NCBI GenBank assembly: GCA_900546635.1
Contig: URDS01000045.1
Location: 1 to 18,654 of the forward strand
DNA length: 18,654 bases
DNA from: an uncultured Eubacteriales bacterium
GTDB taxonomy: Bacteria > Bacillota > Clostridia > Oscillospirales > CAG-272
Direction: 5' to 3'
The first letter of the stretch is position 1. Each line of letters begins with the position of its first letter. The position numbers and the translations under genes were made by a program. Below are positions 1-7,157 of this stretch, one piece after another. Under the pieces are notes generated by a model. The model was not told the origin of the DNA. It did not search any database and was given only the letters and a program-made list of their open reading frames with translations.

Positions 1-156
1 ATAGGTATACGAGGTTTCTGCCGTAGCCGTTTCGCCGGTGGCCAGCACCAGCGGCGTTTCCGGCAGCGTCACGCCAATTAGCTTCGGCCCGCCGCAGGCC
101 GCAAGCATGAAAGCACCGGCGAGGGCAATACAGAACAATTTGATTTGATTTTTCAT
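1..156 (-). CDS. Lipoprotein, possibly with Ig-like domain, N-terminal part only (runs off left edge)
   Basis: The first 52 codons are present and the rest lies left of the window. The start encodes a short basic head (MKNQIK), a hydrophobic stretch and the lipobox LAAC with the cysteine at residue 21, so it should be a secreted lipoprotein. Residues after about 26 (GVTLPETPLVLATGET) resemble the opening strand of bacterial Ig-like (Big2) domains; that is a weak match by eye. Its ATG overlaps the stop of the sortase gene by four bases (ATGA), which implies translational coupling and cotranscription. A lipoprotein directly after a class B sortase may be a functional partner, but no sorting signal can be seen because the C-terminus is missing. 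Confidence 0.7.
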   Translation of the reverse strand, partial: MKNQIKLFCIALAGAFMLAACGGPKLIGVTLPETPLVLATGETATAETSYTY

Positions 157-944
157 GAGTGCGCGTCCTCCTCTGTTGCAATCATTGTATCATAAATTTG
201 CTTTGCTACAATAACCAAACGCTCGGTTTCTTTTTCTGTACAGGTAGCCAGTGTTAAAATCTGGTCACCGGCAGAAAGCTGTTCCAAACCGTCTACCTGA
301 TTTCGGGCATTTGCATCTTCGATCAGATAGCGAAATGCCTCATCCTCTAGGTTACAGTAAATGGGAAGGCTGGTTTCCTCAACATCGCAGAAGCCCACAC
401 TACATACTTCGTACTCCAGCACGGTGCCGTTGATCTCCAGTTGGAGTGCTTTGTGATTCTGTGCCCAGGAAGTGTCTAAGTACTTGTCCAGCTGTTCAAA
501 GCCGCCCTCCCAGCCGTCAGTGAAGGTGTGCCCGTAGATGACCACATTGCGGCTGAGATTGGCCAGAGAAACGATGGCGTCGGAATCAGCAAAGTAACAG
601 CCACGGTAATCTTCATTGCCGTCGCTGTCCCGGCGCAGATAGTAGTCGTTATCCGGCCCCTGCTGCACCGGCCCGTCGATATTGGTGCCGGGAATGGTGA
701 GCCAGGCAACCGTATCAGGGTTTGTACTCTCGTGCAAAGCTGATTCTGCTGTTGCTGCTGGGGACGGTGTTGGTGTGGGAGCAGGTTCTGGGACGGAAGA
801 AGAGCCAGCTGCAGTACACCCCGACAATGCCAGCACTACCATTACCGTGCCAGACAGGATTGCCGGGATTCTCAGGTGAGCGCGAGAACTGGCCAAAAAG
901 AATGCCCCGGCAAGAACGCTGCCGTGTAGTCTGGAAAATCTCAT
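153..944 (-). CDS. Class B sortase
   Basis: A 263-aa cysteine transpeptidase of the sortase family that joins surface proteins to the wall or to each other. The catalytic triad is visible: His139 in VIYGHT, Cys235 in LTLATC, and Arg242 in the strand ERLVIVAK. The motif NPDTVAWLTIPGTNIDGPVQQ near residue 75 and a helix between the His and Cys motifs are typical of class B. The start at 944 has AAGGAG five to six bases upstream. The N-terminus (residues 1-43) has a hydrophobic stretch ending in LSGC (Cys43), which could be a lipobox; most sortases use a plain membrane anchor. A Pro/Thr/Ser-rich linker (50-66) follows. It sits 26 bases after the SpoVG-like gene in the operon. Sortases of this kind are common in Clostridia conjugative elements. 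Confidence 0.9.
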   Translation of the reverse strand: MRFSRLHGSVLAGAFFLASSRAHLRIPAILSGTVMVVLALSGCTAAGSSSVPEPAPTPTPSPAATAESALHESTNPDTVAWLTIPGTNIDGPVQQGPDNDYYLRRDSDGNEDYRGCYFADSDAIVSLANLSRNVVIYGHTFTDGWEGGFEQLDKYLDTSWAQNHKALQLEINGTVLEYEVCSVGFCDVEETSLPIYCNLEDEAFRYLIEDANARNQVDGLEQLSAGDQILTLATCTEKETERLVIVAKQIYDTMIATEEDAHS

Positions 945-970
945 TGTTTTCTCCTTCCATATTCATTTTA

Positions 971-1249
971 TCACTGGTTCTGTCCCAAAATATGGACTGC
1001 GGCAGCAATGATTTCGGCATTCATTTCTGGCGACACGACAGAAGCAATGTTGTCGTATCTATTGCCGCGTTTATATCCAGGATACCCAACATAGTATGCC
1101 TGTAGCTTTTGGTTGTACAGCAGCACACAATTATGGATCTCCACTAAGGGTTGATCGTCCACAGAAAGGGTCACGGAAAAGCGCGCCCGGCAGGACGATT
1201 TTACGGTCTGAGAGGGCCGCGAAAAATCTGTTATCTTGCAAGTCAACAT
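971..1249 (-). CDS. SpoVG-like protein
   Basis: A 92-aa protein close to the usual SpoVG length (about 85-100 aa). By eye it follows the SpoVG fold pattern: strand RARFSVTLSVDDQPLVEIHNCVLL, then YYVGYPGYKRGNRYDNIASVVSPE, then a helix EMNAEIIAAAVHIL, parallel to SpoVG's ending of conserved P, basic residues, D-I-A and S-x-E. SpoVG proteins bind nucleic acid and act as global regulators in Firmicutes. The start at 1249 has AGGTGAT seven bases upstream and overlaps the ParB stop by seven bases, so it is translationally coupled to parB. I infer a regulatory role in the element; the family assignment is by pattern only. Confidence 0.65.
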   Translation of the reverse strand: MLTCKITDFSRPSQTVKSSCRARFSVTLSVDDQPLVEIHNCVLLYNQKLQAYYVGYPGYKRGNRYDNIASVVSPEMNAEIIAAAVHILGQNQ

Positions 1250-2205
1250 TGGCCATCACCTTTCTTTTGGGCTGTGCTATAGGCGATCAAAGCGGCCTCC
1301 AGATAGTCCAGTTTTTCCTCCTCGGTATCCAAACCTACAAAATAGTGGTCAAACCGCTTGGGGCTCAGTTTCAATTTGGCCGCCCTGGGCGTGGCGGTAA
1401 CCTTCTTCTCCCGGGTGGGGAAAAGGCAACGATCAATCGTCTCAACATCATGGCGCTGGAGAGCTGCTACTTCCTTGGCGGCTTTCTCTGTGATGCCATC
1501 CTGATCGTGCTGCTCCAGAACAGCCAGCAGGTTCATTTGGGCAGTCGGCGTCAAGTCTGCCAGGGCGGCCCCCGCATACACGGAAATTTCCTTTTTATCC
1601 ACCTTATCCAATAGCGGCTTTTCCAGATTTACAAGGCGCATATAGCGGTAGACTGTCCGTTTGCCTTCGGAGCCGATCTTGGCAACTTCGTTGACCGCGC
1701 CGTTGCCTTCCAGGCGCAGCACTTCGGCCAGCGCCTTGTACCCGGCAGCCCGCTCAGAGGGCAGCAGCTCGCTGCGCTGTCCCATGTTGGTGGCATAAAA
1801 GACGGTTTTGGCCTCGGCGTCGGTCATGCCCATGTACACCTGGCACGGTACGGTTTCCATCCCGGCCCGCCGTGCGGCCTCTCTGCGCCGGTGACCGGCG
1901 ATGATTTCAAAATCGCCCGGAATTGTCGGGTGTACCCTGACGATCAGGGGCTGGAGGATGCCGGAGGACCGCACATTTTCGGTCAGTTGTTCCAGCTCGG
2001 CTTCGTCCATGCTGAATACTTTTTGTTCTGGGTACTCATGCAGTTTGGTGAGGGGAATATCCAATACCTGGAATTTCTTTGCCCAGCCGGAATCTTTGGC
2101 GGTCCGGCCCGCCAGGGTGCTGACAACAGAGGCCGCCTGCATGTTCATTTGCTGCCCGAAATTGTTTCCGGCCAAACGACCCTTAAAATCAAAGTTTTTG
2201 CTCAT
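1243..2205 (-). CDS. parB: ParB/Spo0J-family partition protein
   Basis: A 320-aa protein with a ParB N-terminal nuclease-like domain at about residues 48-140. It contains IPLTKLHEYPEQ, then LTENVRSSGILQPLIVR, and the signature box IIAGHRRREAARRAG, which in Spo0J is the CTP/DNA-clamp motif. A helix-turn-helix region follows at about 165-210 (NEVAKIGSEGKRTVYRYMRLVNLEKPLLDKVDKKEISVYAGAALA in pieces). The C-terminal part is basic and then acidic. It lies five bases downstream of parA with its ribosome site inside the end of parA. With ParA it should segregate or stabilise the mobile element when it is extrachromosomal. No parS site was recognised in the window. Confidence 0.92.
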   Translation of the reverse strand: MSKNFDFKGRLAGNNFGQQMNMQAASVVSTLAGRTAKDSGWAKKFQVLDIPLTKLHEYPEQKVFSMDEAELEQLTENVRSSGILQPLIVRVHPTIPGDFEIIAGHRRREAARRAGMETVPCQVYMGMTDAEAKTVFYATNMGQRSELLPSERAAGYKALAEVLRLEGNGAVNEVAKIGSEGKRTVYRYMRLVNLEKPLLDKVDKKEISVYAGAALADLTPTAQMNLLAVLEQHDQDGITEKAAKEVAALQRHDVETIDRCLFPTREKKVTATPRAAKLKLSPKRFDHYFVGLDTEEEKLDYLEAALIAYSTAQKKGDGQC

Positions 2206-2210
2206 GGTAC

Positions 2211-2966
2211 TTACCCCTCTCTCGCAATCAGTTCTTCAGCCAGGGCGCGGTATTCTGCACCCGTGTCACCACCGGCAGGTTTTCCCATCATGGAACTGTT
2301 GATGGCTTCCTGCTTTCTGGTGATTTCCGTGGCAAAAACGGACTGAGGGTACTGCTCGCGCAGCGTCTCGGTCACAGCAGTGGCCACGCTGGTCTTGTCC
2401 TTGAACGTGAGCAGGATGTTCACGGTAGTCAGGTCAGCGTTCAGTGTCATGCGAACGTTTCCGATAACGCCTTCCAGAGAGGAAAGGCCCTGGGTGGCAA
2501 AGTATTGCGTCTGCACCGGGATAATGACCTGGTTGCTGGCGACCAGTACATTGGTGAGCAGAAGCCCCAGGCTGGGGTTGCAGTCGATCAGGATGTAGTC
2601 ATACGCCTGACGCACCGGCTCCAGCACGCGCCGCAGCACAGTCTCCCGGCTCATTGCCGTAGCAAGGTAGATATCCGCTTCGCTGAGCCGCAGGTCCGAG
2701 GGGATGAAGTCGAACCCGAATCTCTCGGAATGATAAATGGTTTCGCGGATGTCAGCAGGTTGGAACAATACTGCTGCACGCATCACGCTGGCGATGGAAT
2801 TTTCCCTGGGTTCGCACCCGGCCACATAGTTGGTGAGATTCGCCTGGGGGTCAAAGTCAATACAGAGAACAGATTTACCTTTGCGGGCCAGAGCCGCGCC
2901 AAGGTTCACAACGGTGGTGGTCTTACCCACACCACCCTTTTGGTTTGCTACAGCAATAATGTTCAT
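2211..2966 (-). CDS. parA: ParA-family partition ATPase
   Basis: A 251-aa ATPase of the ParA/Soj/MinD type. The deviant Walker A motif KGGVGKTT begins at residue 10, the switch region FDPQANLT follows at about 42-49, and ILIDCNPSLG is the Walker B region. A longer frame reaches 3080, but the family start MNIIAVANQ and the upstream GTGAGGA favour 2966. It is directly upstream of parB and 11 bases after the CxxC mini-protein gene. It binds ATP and DNA and moves the ParB-bound element. A chromosomal Soj would normally sit near the origin with gidB; the neighbours here are mobile-element genes, so I take it as element-borne. Confidence 0.93.
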   Translation of the reverse strand: MNIIAVANQKGGVGKTTTVVNLGAALARKGKSVLCIDFDPQANLTNYVAGCEPRENSIASVMRAAVLFQPADIRETIYHSERFGFDFIPSDLRLSEADIYLATAMSRETVLRRVLEPVRQAYDYILIDCNPSLGLLLTNVLVASNQVIIPVQTQYFATQGLSSLEGVIGNVRMTLNADLTTVNILLTFKDKTSVATAVTETLREQYPQSVFATEITRKQEAINSSMMGKPAGGDTGAEYRALAEELIAREG

Positions 2967-2977
2967 TTTGTTTTTCC

Positions 2978-3172
2978 TCACTTTCCGTCTCTTTTTGTGT
3001 TGTTTCTTGCAAAATCTACGATTCTCCAAATGATCGGTTTGGGGTACAGCTGCATTACGCAGGGTTTCCATTCGGCGCAACCTTCACAAAGGTATTCTTC
3101 CAGCCAGACTTGTTTTTCTTTGTAGTGGGTGCCGTTCATTCTGTTAAAACAATCCAAGCAAAACTCAGCCAT
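2978..3172 (-). CDS. Small CxxC/CxxC zinc-ribbon-like protein
   Basis: A 64-aa protein with two cysteine pairs, Cys5/Cys8 and Cys29/Cys32, that look like a zinc-binding ribbon (C-x2-C-x20-C-x2-C). Its tail is basic (ARNNTKRDGK). The longer upstream frame is ignored because it is the shadow of the exonuclease gene; the chosen ATG lies inside the last codons of that gene, overlapping by eight bases. Coupled translation is likely because no strong separate ribosome site is seen. Similar mini-proteins accompany partition and conjugation genes in Clostridia elements, but the function is unknown to me. Confidence 0.7.
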   Translation of the reverse strand: MAEFCLDCFNRMNGTHYKEKQVWLEEYLCEGCAEWKPCVMQLYPKPIIWRIVDFARNNTKRDGK

Positions 3173-4121
3173 TGTAATCACCACACGCATCATAGCTCTC
3201 GTCGAAAAATCCGCAGTCGCGCTTGTGTATGTTCTCTTGATAAAGTTCCTGGTACATTTCTTCCAGCGCCTTTTGATAGCAAAACGCTGTGGCTCGACAA
3301 TCTGCCAGACTGTTGTGGGCGGTTTCTTCGCCCCAATCGTATCCGAAATAGTCGGCGTAGGTCGAAAGGTTTTTGAACTTGAAATCGCCATGCTTCGGTG
3401 AGAACTCCCCGTAAATGGCGGCGAAGATATTGCTCAGATCTTCAACGATGGTTTCATCGTTGAAACTGGCTCCGTAGCGGGTCAAGAAACCATTGTCAAA
3501 CCCTGTGAAGTTGTAGCCGACAATGGTTTTTACCTGCGCCAACACCTGATTTAATCGGGGCAAAAGCTCGTAAATATAGGGAGCATTGCAAACCATTTCT
3601 TTTGTGATGTGGTTTACTCGCCGCGCTTCTGGCCAATCTTCTGTGAAGTACGGTTTCACATAGCTGTCCAGCAAAACTTCCCCGGTGTCAATATCCAGAA
3701 TTGAAACTTGAAGTATTTCATCCTGGTTAAAATCCAGGCCCGTTGTTTCAATGTCAATGGACACCGTAAGGGTAGGGATGGTCCCTCGGTAGTTTTCTTC
3801 ATCAAGTTGCCGTTGCTGGTCACACAGGGACAGCAGCTCTCCGTAGCGGATTGCTTGTTCCCGTTCTTTCTTCGCTTGAAGATAGCGGGAGCGGCGCTTG
3901 CGCCGCTGCTCCTCGTGGTAGGAGGTCATTTCCTCGTCGGTGGCCTTGCGAACTTCTTCGGAGGTCAAGTATCTGTATTTTCCAGTACAGAAACGATTGG
4001 AATACATGATGGTTCCCGCATCCTGAGATACGGGAACAAAACCCAGCTTGAACCATTGTTTTTCTGTCTTATACTTTGCCTTTTCGGCATCGGGCAAAAG
4101 GGAGAAGGACAGGTTTTTCAT
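3165..4121 (-). CDS. DEDDh 3'-5' exonuclease (DNA polymerase III epsilon-like)
   Basis: A 318-aa protein with an exonuclease domain at about residues 115-290. The active-site residues are visible: Asp123 and Glu125 in SIDIETTGL, Asp209 in NFTGFDNGFL, His269 and Asp274 in AHNSLADCRA, which makes it a DEDDh family member acting on DNA or RNA 3' ends. The first 115 residues form a separate charged, partly coiled region rich in Arg, Lys and Glu. I chose the ATG at 4121 with GGGGGGTG eight bases upstream; a GTG at 4130 overlapping the previous stop is also possible. It could repair or proofread transferred DNA, but that is inference from context. Confidence 0.85.
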   Translation of the reverse strand: MKNLSFSLLPDAEKAKYKTEKQWFKLGFVPVSQDAGTIMYSNRFCTGKYRYLTSEEVRKATDEEMTSYHEEQRRKRRSRYLQAKKEREQAIRYGELLSLCDQQRQLDEENYRGTIPTLTVSIDIETTGLDFNQDEILQVSILDIDTGEVLLDSYVKPYFTEDWPEARRVNHITKEMVCNAPYIYELLPRLNQVLAQVKTIVGYNFTGFDNGFLTRYGASFNDETIVEDLSNIFAAIYGEFSPKHGDFKFKNLSTYADYFGYDWGEETAHNSLADCRATAFCYQKALEEMYQELYQENIHKRDCGFFDESYDACGDYNG

Positions 4122-4126
4122 GGCGC

Positions 4127-4528
4127 TCACCCCCCAATATTGGCGGCATTGCCCTGAATGAGCAGAGCGTTGCAGATCAACGGAAGCCAGAACGGCCCGC
4201 TCTGTGCCATCTCGTGGGGATTCACTTTGCAGTTACACCAGGTGAAAAGACTATAACCTACTTCAATGGCGGTGTATTCGTTGTAAGTACCAAAGCGCTT
4301 TTTTACGCGCATACGGATGGCCGCAAAGTCGATGCCGTCAAACGACACATAGGGTTTGGAAATATCAAATATTTCTTCGTCAGCCGAGAGCAAGTAGCAA
4401 GCGGCCAGATAGCTTCGATCAGACTGCTGGCGCTCCAGCAGTGCGTCGGTGAGAATGTTGTACCGATTGCGGTGCTCGGGGGTCATTTGGATGGAGATGT
4501 ACTCTTTTTTGGGCATGGGGATAGTCAT
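4127..4528 (-). CDS. Conserved-looking 133-aa protein of unknown function
   Basis: A soluble 133-aa protein without a signal peptide. It opens with MTIPMPKKEYISIQMTPEH, followed by a helical part (RYNILTDALLERQQSDRSYLAACYLLSADEEIF in pieces) and a tail with two nearby cysteines (WCNCKVNPHE). It vaguely resembles small DUF proteins from Clostridia mobile elements that sense or describe an EH-R-x-N/F motif, possibly DUF6075, but I cannot assign it firmly. The start has GAGGT eight bases upstream. Its stop overlaps or abuts the exonuclease start, so it belongs to the same operon. Confidence 0.65.
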   Translation of the reverse strand: MTIPMPKKEYISIQMTPEHRNRYNILTDALLERQQSDRSYLAACYLLSADEEIFDISKPYVSFDGIDFAAIRMRVKKRFGTYNEYTAIEVGYSLFTWCNCKVNPHEMAQSGPFWLPLICNALLIQGNAANIGG

Positions 4529-4564
4529 AATTTTTTACCTCGCATTTCTTTGTCTTATTTGGCA

Positions 4565-4585
4565 GTTGTGCCTGTTAGGCACGAC
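4565..4585 (-). other. Intergenic hairpin ahead of the 133-aa gene
   Basis: An inverted repeat with 8-bp arms (GTTGTGCC / GGCACGAC, one G-T pair) and a 5-base loop sits between two genes of the leftward operon. There is no T-run on either side, so it is not a typical terminator. It may be an RNA processing or stability element. Confidence 0.3.
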
Positions 4586-4620
4586 TGATTTACTGCGATA
4601 TGCCGATTCTTTTTAGCGCT

Positions 4621-4938
4621 CTATTTGCAAAGATATTCGGCCAGCTGGATTTCGATTTCCAGCCAGGTTTCCAGACCGGCGGCTCTCATATTGGGATAGA
4701 TCAGCGTGGCCACACCGATGATCGCCAGGACAATCAGCACGACCAGAGCGACGCAGCGCATCATCACAAATATGGCATTGACCAATACCCGGAGCAGCTG
4801 GGCGGTGCGTGATTTTTTCTCCACGACCGTTACTTCTTCCGTGATGCCGTATGCTTCTTTAAGCTGTGCCTGACGCTTTTCTTCCTGGATGCCCGCCATC
4901 AGGATGGCATGTCTGGTAGGGACGGTTTTCTTTTTCAT
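4621..4938 (-). CDS. Small single-pass membrane protein
   Basis: A 105-aa protein from the ATG at 4938 (an ATG 24 bases further upstream has no ribosome site). The N-terminal half is basic and charged (KKKTVPTRHAIL, EEKRQAQLKEAYG). One hydrophobic segment, roughly residues 57-82 (IFVMMRCVALVVLIVLAII), should cross the membrane. The last part is amphipathic. No family is recognised. It is the first gene of the leftward operon and the last before the drop in GC content at about 4960, so it may mark the end of the element's coding part. Confidence 0.6.
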   Translation of the reverse strand: MKKKTVPTRHAILMAGIQEEKRQAQLKEAYGITEEVTVVEKKSRTAQLLRVLVNAIFVMMRCVALVVLIVLAIIGVATLIYPNMRAAGLETWLEIEIQLAEYLCK

Positions 4939-4981
4939 TTTCTTTTTTCCAGTTCCTTGCATGCTATATTTAGGTTTTTAG

Positions 4982-5004
4982 AAAGGTTTTACCTATAAAC
5001 CTTT
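4982..5004 (+). terminator. Hairpin with T-run, possible terminator
   Basis: Arms AAAGGTTT (4982-4989) and AAACCTTT (4997-5004) enclose a 7-base loop. The plus strand then continues with Ts, so it would end transcription entering from the left. It lies at the composition boundary. No plus-strand gene is seen upstream, so the role is uncertain. Confidence 0.4.
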
Positions 5005-5016
5005 TTTCTTTTATTG

Positions 5017-5042
5017 GTATATGTATATTTTTACACATATAC
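5017..5042. repeat. AT-rich inverted repeat
   Basis: GTATATGT (5017-5024) and ACATATAC (5035-5042) form 8-bp arms around a 10-base loop. It is the second hairpin within 60 bases at the change in composition between the GC-rich operon and the AT-rich lipoprotein gene. Confidence 0.4.
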
Positions 5043-5115
5043 TTGAAACCATTTTTATTTTTCTTTTAGGCAAGATACAATTAAAGTTCTTGTAATAATA
5101 AGGTTATATAGGACA

Positions 5116-6249
5116 CTAATTAATATGCTCCAAAACATTACAATTTTTTATTGTTCCTAAGTTTTCTGTCGTAAGTGCACCGGTAGCTTCGTCATTGTCA
5201 GTTATACTCAATAAAAATCCCAAATTTCTTATTAAACCTTTGTTAATACCGAAAATACCGTGATTGATGTCCGTTAAAAAGAATATACCGTGATTTTGTC
5301 CGTCGTAAACCCCCTCGAAGTCCACTCCGTCGCCTATTAGACGAATACTTTGCTTTACAAAAATATTATCTGTCTGAATATAATATCCTTCCGCATATTT
5401 CACTCCGGATTCGCTGACGGCATCGGATGCAATTTTCTCCGCCATATCCTCCAAATCATAGACAGACGCTATTTCCCACGGGTCGCTTTCGGTGCCGTAC
5501 CCTCCCGAAAATCCGAATTCGTCTAAATCAATCTGATAAACGGCATAAACGTCCAGGTCGCTCCGAATGTCGTCGAAATCGGATTCCCAACGTAAAAAGG
5601 AATAAGTCATGTGTTCTTCGGGTATATACCACGTTGCGTCGGGACTTTCAGGCGTGTCCGCAGCATACCCATGCTCCACTGTCTGAGTATTCCATAAACT
5701 CCACTCGTGTTGACCGTCATAGTTTCCTACGTAAAAATTGACCGTGTATGTAACCTTATCAACCCATTTCGCAAATAGCGTCATATCGGACATTATCGGC
5801 TCGTTGAAATAAAATTTGTTTATACATTCCTTTTCCTTGTACCAACCGCCGAAATTTTTCCCGTCCTTAAACGGTTCGGCAGGCTGAACCGCAACCGAAC
5901 CGCTGTCCACGAATTCAGTCGACACATTGCTTCCGCCATTCGTATCAAATTCGACTGCAAAAACCTTTATCCATTTAGCAAACAAGGTTATGTTTCCGTT
6001 GATTTTTTCACTTGAAAAATCAAACATTTCTGTTCGTTCTTCGTTTTTATACCAGCCGTCAAATCTGTAACCGGACTTTTCAGGCTCTTCGGGACACTCG
6101 ATTTCTTTTCCTTTTTCCGCCTTAAGCGATACTATTGCGCTGCCCCCGTCTGTATCGAACTCAACCGTAAATGTTTCGATTTGGCATCCGACAAATGAAA
6201 TCACAATCATTGCCGCCAAAATCAAAAGCAAAAGCCATTTTTTCTTCAT
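5116..6249 (-). CDS. Lipoprotein with InlB-type B repeats and a GLUG-like end
   Basis: A 377-aa exported protein. Residues 1-22 form a signal peptide ending in VGC, giving a lipid-anchored Cys22. Two InlB B-repeat (Listeria-Bacteroides repeat) units follow at about 26-93 and 96-164, each with a V-E-F-D-T-[DN]-G-G-S opening, a G-W-Y-K core and an LFAKW end; a diverged third unit covers about 167-235. The last 135 residues start with SGGYGTESDPWEIASVYDLEDMA and contain NKGLIRNLGF and ENLGTIKNC, like the GLUG repeats of surface adhesins. The protein stops after about one such unit, so it may be shortened. The start has AAGGAG nine bases upstream. A MerR-type promoter at 6339-6369 should drive it. 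Its role is probably surface attachment, by analogy only. Confidence 0.85.
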   Translation of the reverse strand: MKKKWLLLLILAAMIVISFVGCQIETFTVEFDTDGGSAIVSLKAEKGKEIECPEEPEKSGYRFDGWYKNEERTEMFDFSSEKINGNITLFAKWIKVFAVEFDTNGGSNVSTEFVDSGSVAVQPAEPFKDGKNFGGWYKEKECINKFYFNEPIMSDMTLFAKWVDKVTYTVNFYVGNYDGQHEWSLWNTQTVEHGYAADTPESPDATWYIPEEHMTYSFLRWESDFDDIRSDLDVYAVYQIDLDEFGFSGGYGTESDPWEIASVYDLEDMAEKIASDAVSESGVKYAEGYYIQTDNIFVKQSIRLIGDGVDFEGVYDGQNHGIFFLTDINHGIFGINKGLIRNLGFLLSITDNDEATGALTTENLGTIKNCNVLEHIN

Positions 6250-6338
6250 ACTTAATTCTCCTTTTTATTATTCCGTTTGCACGGTAATGTTTTTAATTTT
6301 GATATTAAAATTTCATAAAAATATCATTTAGTAAGTTT

Positions 6339-6369
6339 ACTATAAACTTGTAGCACTACTCCATGTCAA
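6339..6369 (-). promoter_or_regulatory. MerR-type promoter with 19-bp spacer, driving the lipoprotein gene
   Basis: Read leftward: -35 TTGACA (6369-6364), a spacer of exactly 19 bases, and -10 TATAGT (6344-6339). The spacer carries an imperfect dyad centred on GTAGTGCTAC, and the 21 bases around it follow the symmetric pattern AC.TG.AG.A.T.CT.CA.GT. Long 19-20 bp spacers with a dyad between -35 and -10 are the hallmark of promoters that MerR-family activators untwist. The divergent gene at 6408 encodes such a regulator. Confidence 0.8.
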
Positions 6370-6407
6370 GTAATTTCAATAAAAAAGTATAAAAAATAGG
6401 TGAAAGA

Positions 6408-7130
6408 ATGAAATATATTGTCAGTGAAATTAGCAAAATGTTAAATGTAAGTCCGTTTTTAATTAAAAAATGGGAAAAACAAAATCTGATTAAATTCGAC
6501 AGAGGGGACAACAACTACAGAAAAATCGATGCTAAACTCATCCCTCTGTTGACTGACATAAAAACATTCCGTGAAATAAACATAAGTGCAAAAGAAATAA
6601 AAAATTTTTTTTCAATGTCGTTAAACGAGGAACTGAACTTCTTTACAAAAATCATCTCTGAGTCGGAAAATAAAATAAATGAGTTAAAGGAAAAAATAGA
6701 ATTCTTAAAGTTTGAACAGGAATTGATACTTCTGACAATACGCCTCAAGGATAAATACGAAATTTCGGCTCCTCCGTTTGATGTCGTCGTCGCCAAACAA
6801 TCAGCCGCCTTGGAAAACTATATAAATTGCTTTAAGGTCAACGATTGGACAATCGGAAACCGAGCCGACATAGGTTATGCCTCCGATTCTGCCAAAAATT
6901 ATGAAAGTAAAGATATTTTATGGAAAAAAAGTTCCGAAAAAAATTATTATGTTACAGCCATCCCTGCTTTAAACAGTAATATTTCCGAAACTTTTCGAGC
7001 AAGAGTGACAGATGAACTGCAATATTTCAAGTCAATGGGTATTTCGGTATGCAACGTACTTGCTACCGGTATCGCTTTGGAAAAAGATTATACCTATCTG
7101 CAAACTTTTTTTGAAACAGAAAAAATATAA
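6408..7130 (+). CDS. MerR-family transcriptional regulator
   Basis: A 240-aa protein. Residues 1-70 form a MerR-like winged helix-turn-helix (VSEISKMLNVSPFLIKKWEK, then NNYRKIDAKLI), and about 78-118 a Lys/Glu-rich coiled-coil dimerisation helix (ESENKINELKEKIEFLKFEQ). The C-terminal 120 residues look like an effector-binding domain of the GyrI-like/SRPBCC sort, though I am unsure of the fold. AGGTGA lies four bases before the ATG. It is divergent from the lipoprotein gene, and the 19-bp spacer promoter lies between them, so it probably activates the lipoprotein and may limit its own expression. It ends 27 bases from the convergent YitT gene. Composition is AT-rich like the lipoprotein gene. 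Confidence 0.85.
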   Translation: MKYIVSEISKMLNVSPFLIKKWEKQNLIKFDRGDNNYRKIDAKLIPLLTDIKTFREINISAKEIKNFFSMSLNEELNFFTKIISESENKINELKEKIEFLKFEQELILLTIRLKDKYEISAPPFDVVVAKQSAALENYINCFKVNDWTIGNRADIGYASDSAKNYESKDILWKKSSEKNYYVTAIPALNSNISETFRARVTDELQYFKSMGISVCNVLATGIALEKDYTYLQTFFETEKI

Positions 7131-7132
7131 AA

Positions 7133-7154
7133 GCGCGTCCCGTCCAGGACGCGC
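7133..7154 (-). terminator. Rho-independent terminator of the YitT pair
   Basis: Arms GCGCGTCC and GGACGCGC (8 bp) enclose a 6-base loop. On the minus strand they are followed by TTTTATATTTTTT. It lies directly after the stop of the second YitT gene at 7158. The plus side has no T-run. Confidence 0.85.
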
Positions 7155-7157
7155 AAA

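Noticed and set aside
2978..3391. A 137-residue protein at the CxxC mini-protein locus
   Set aside because: The first 73 residues are the out-of-frame shadow of the exonuclease gene; the cysteine-pair protein starts at 3172.
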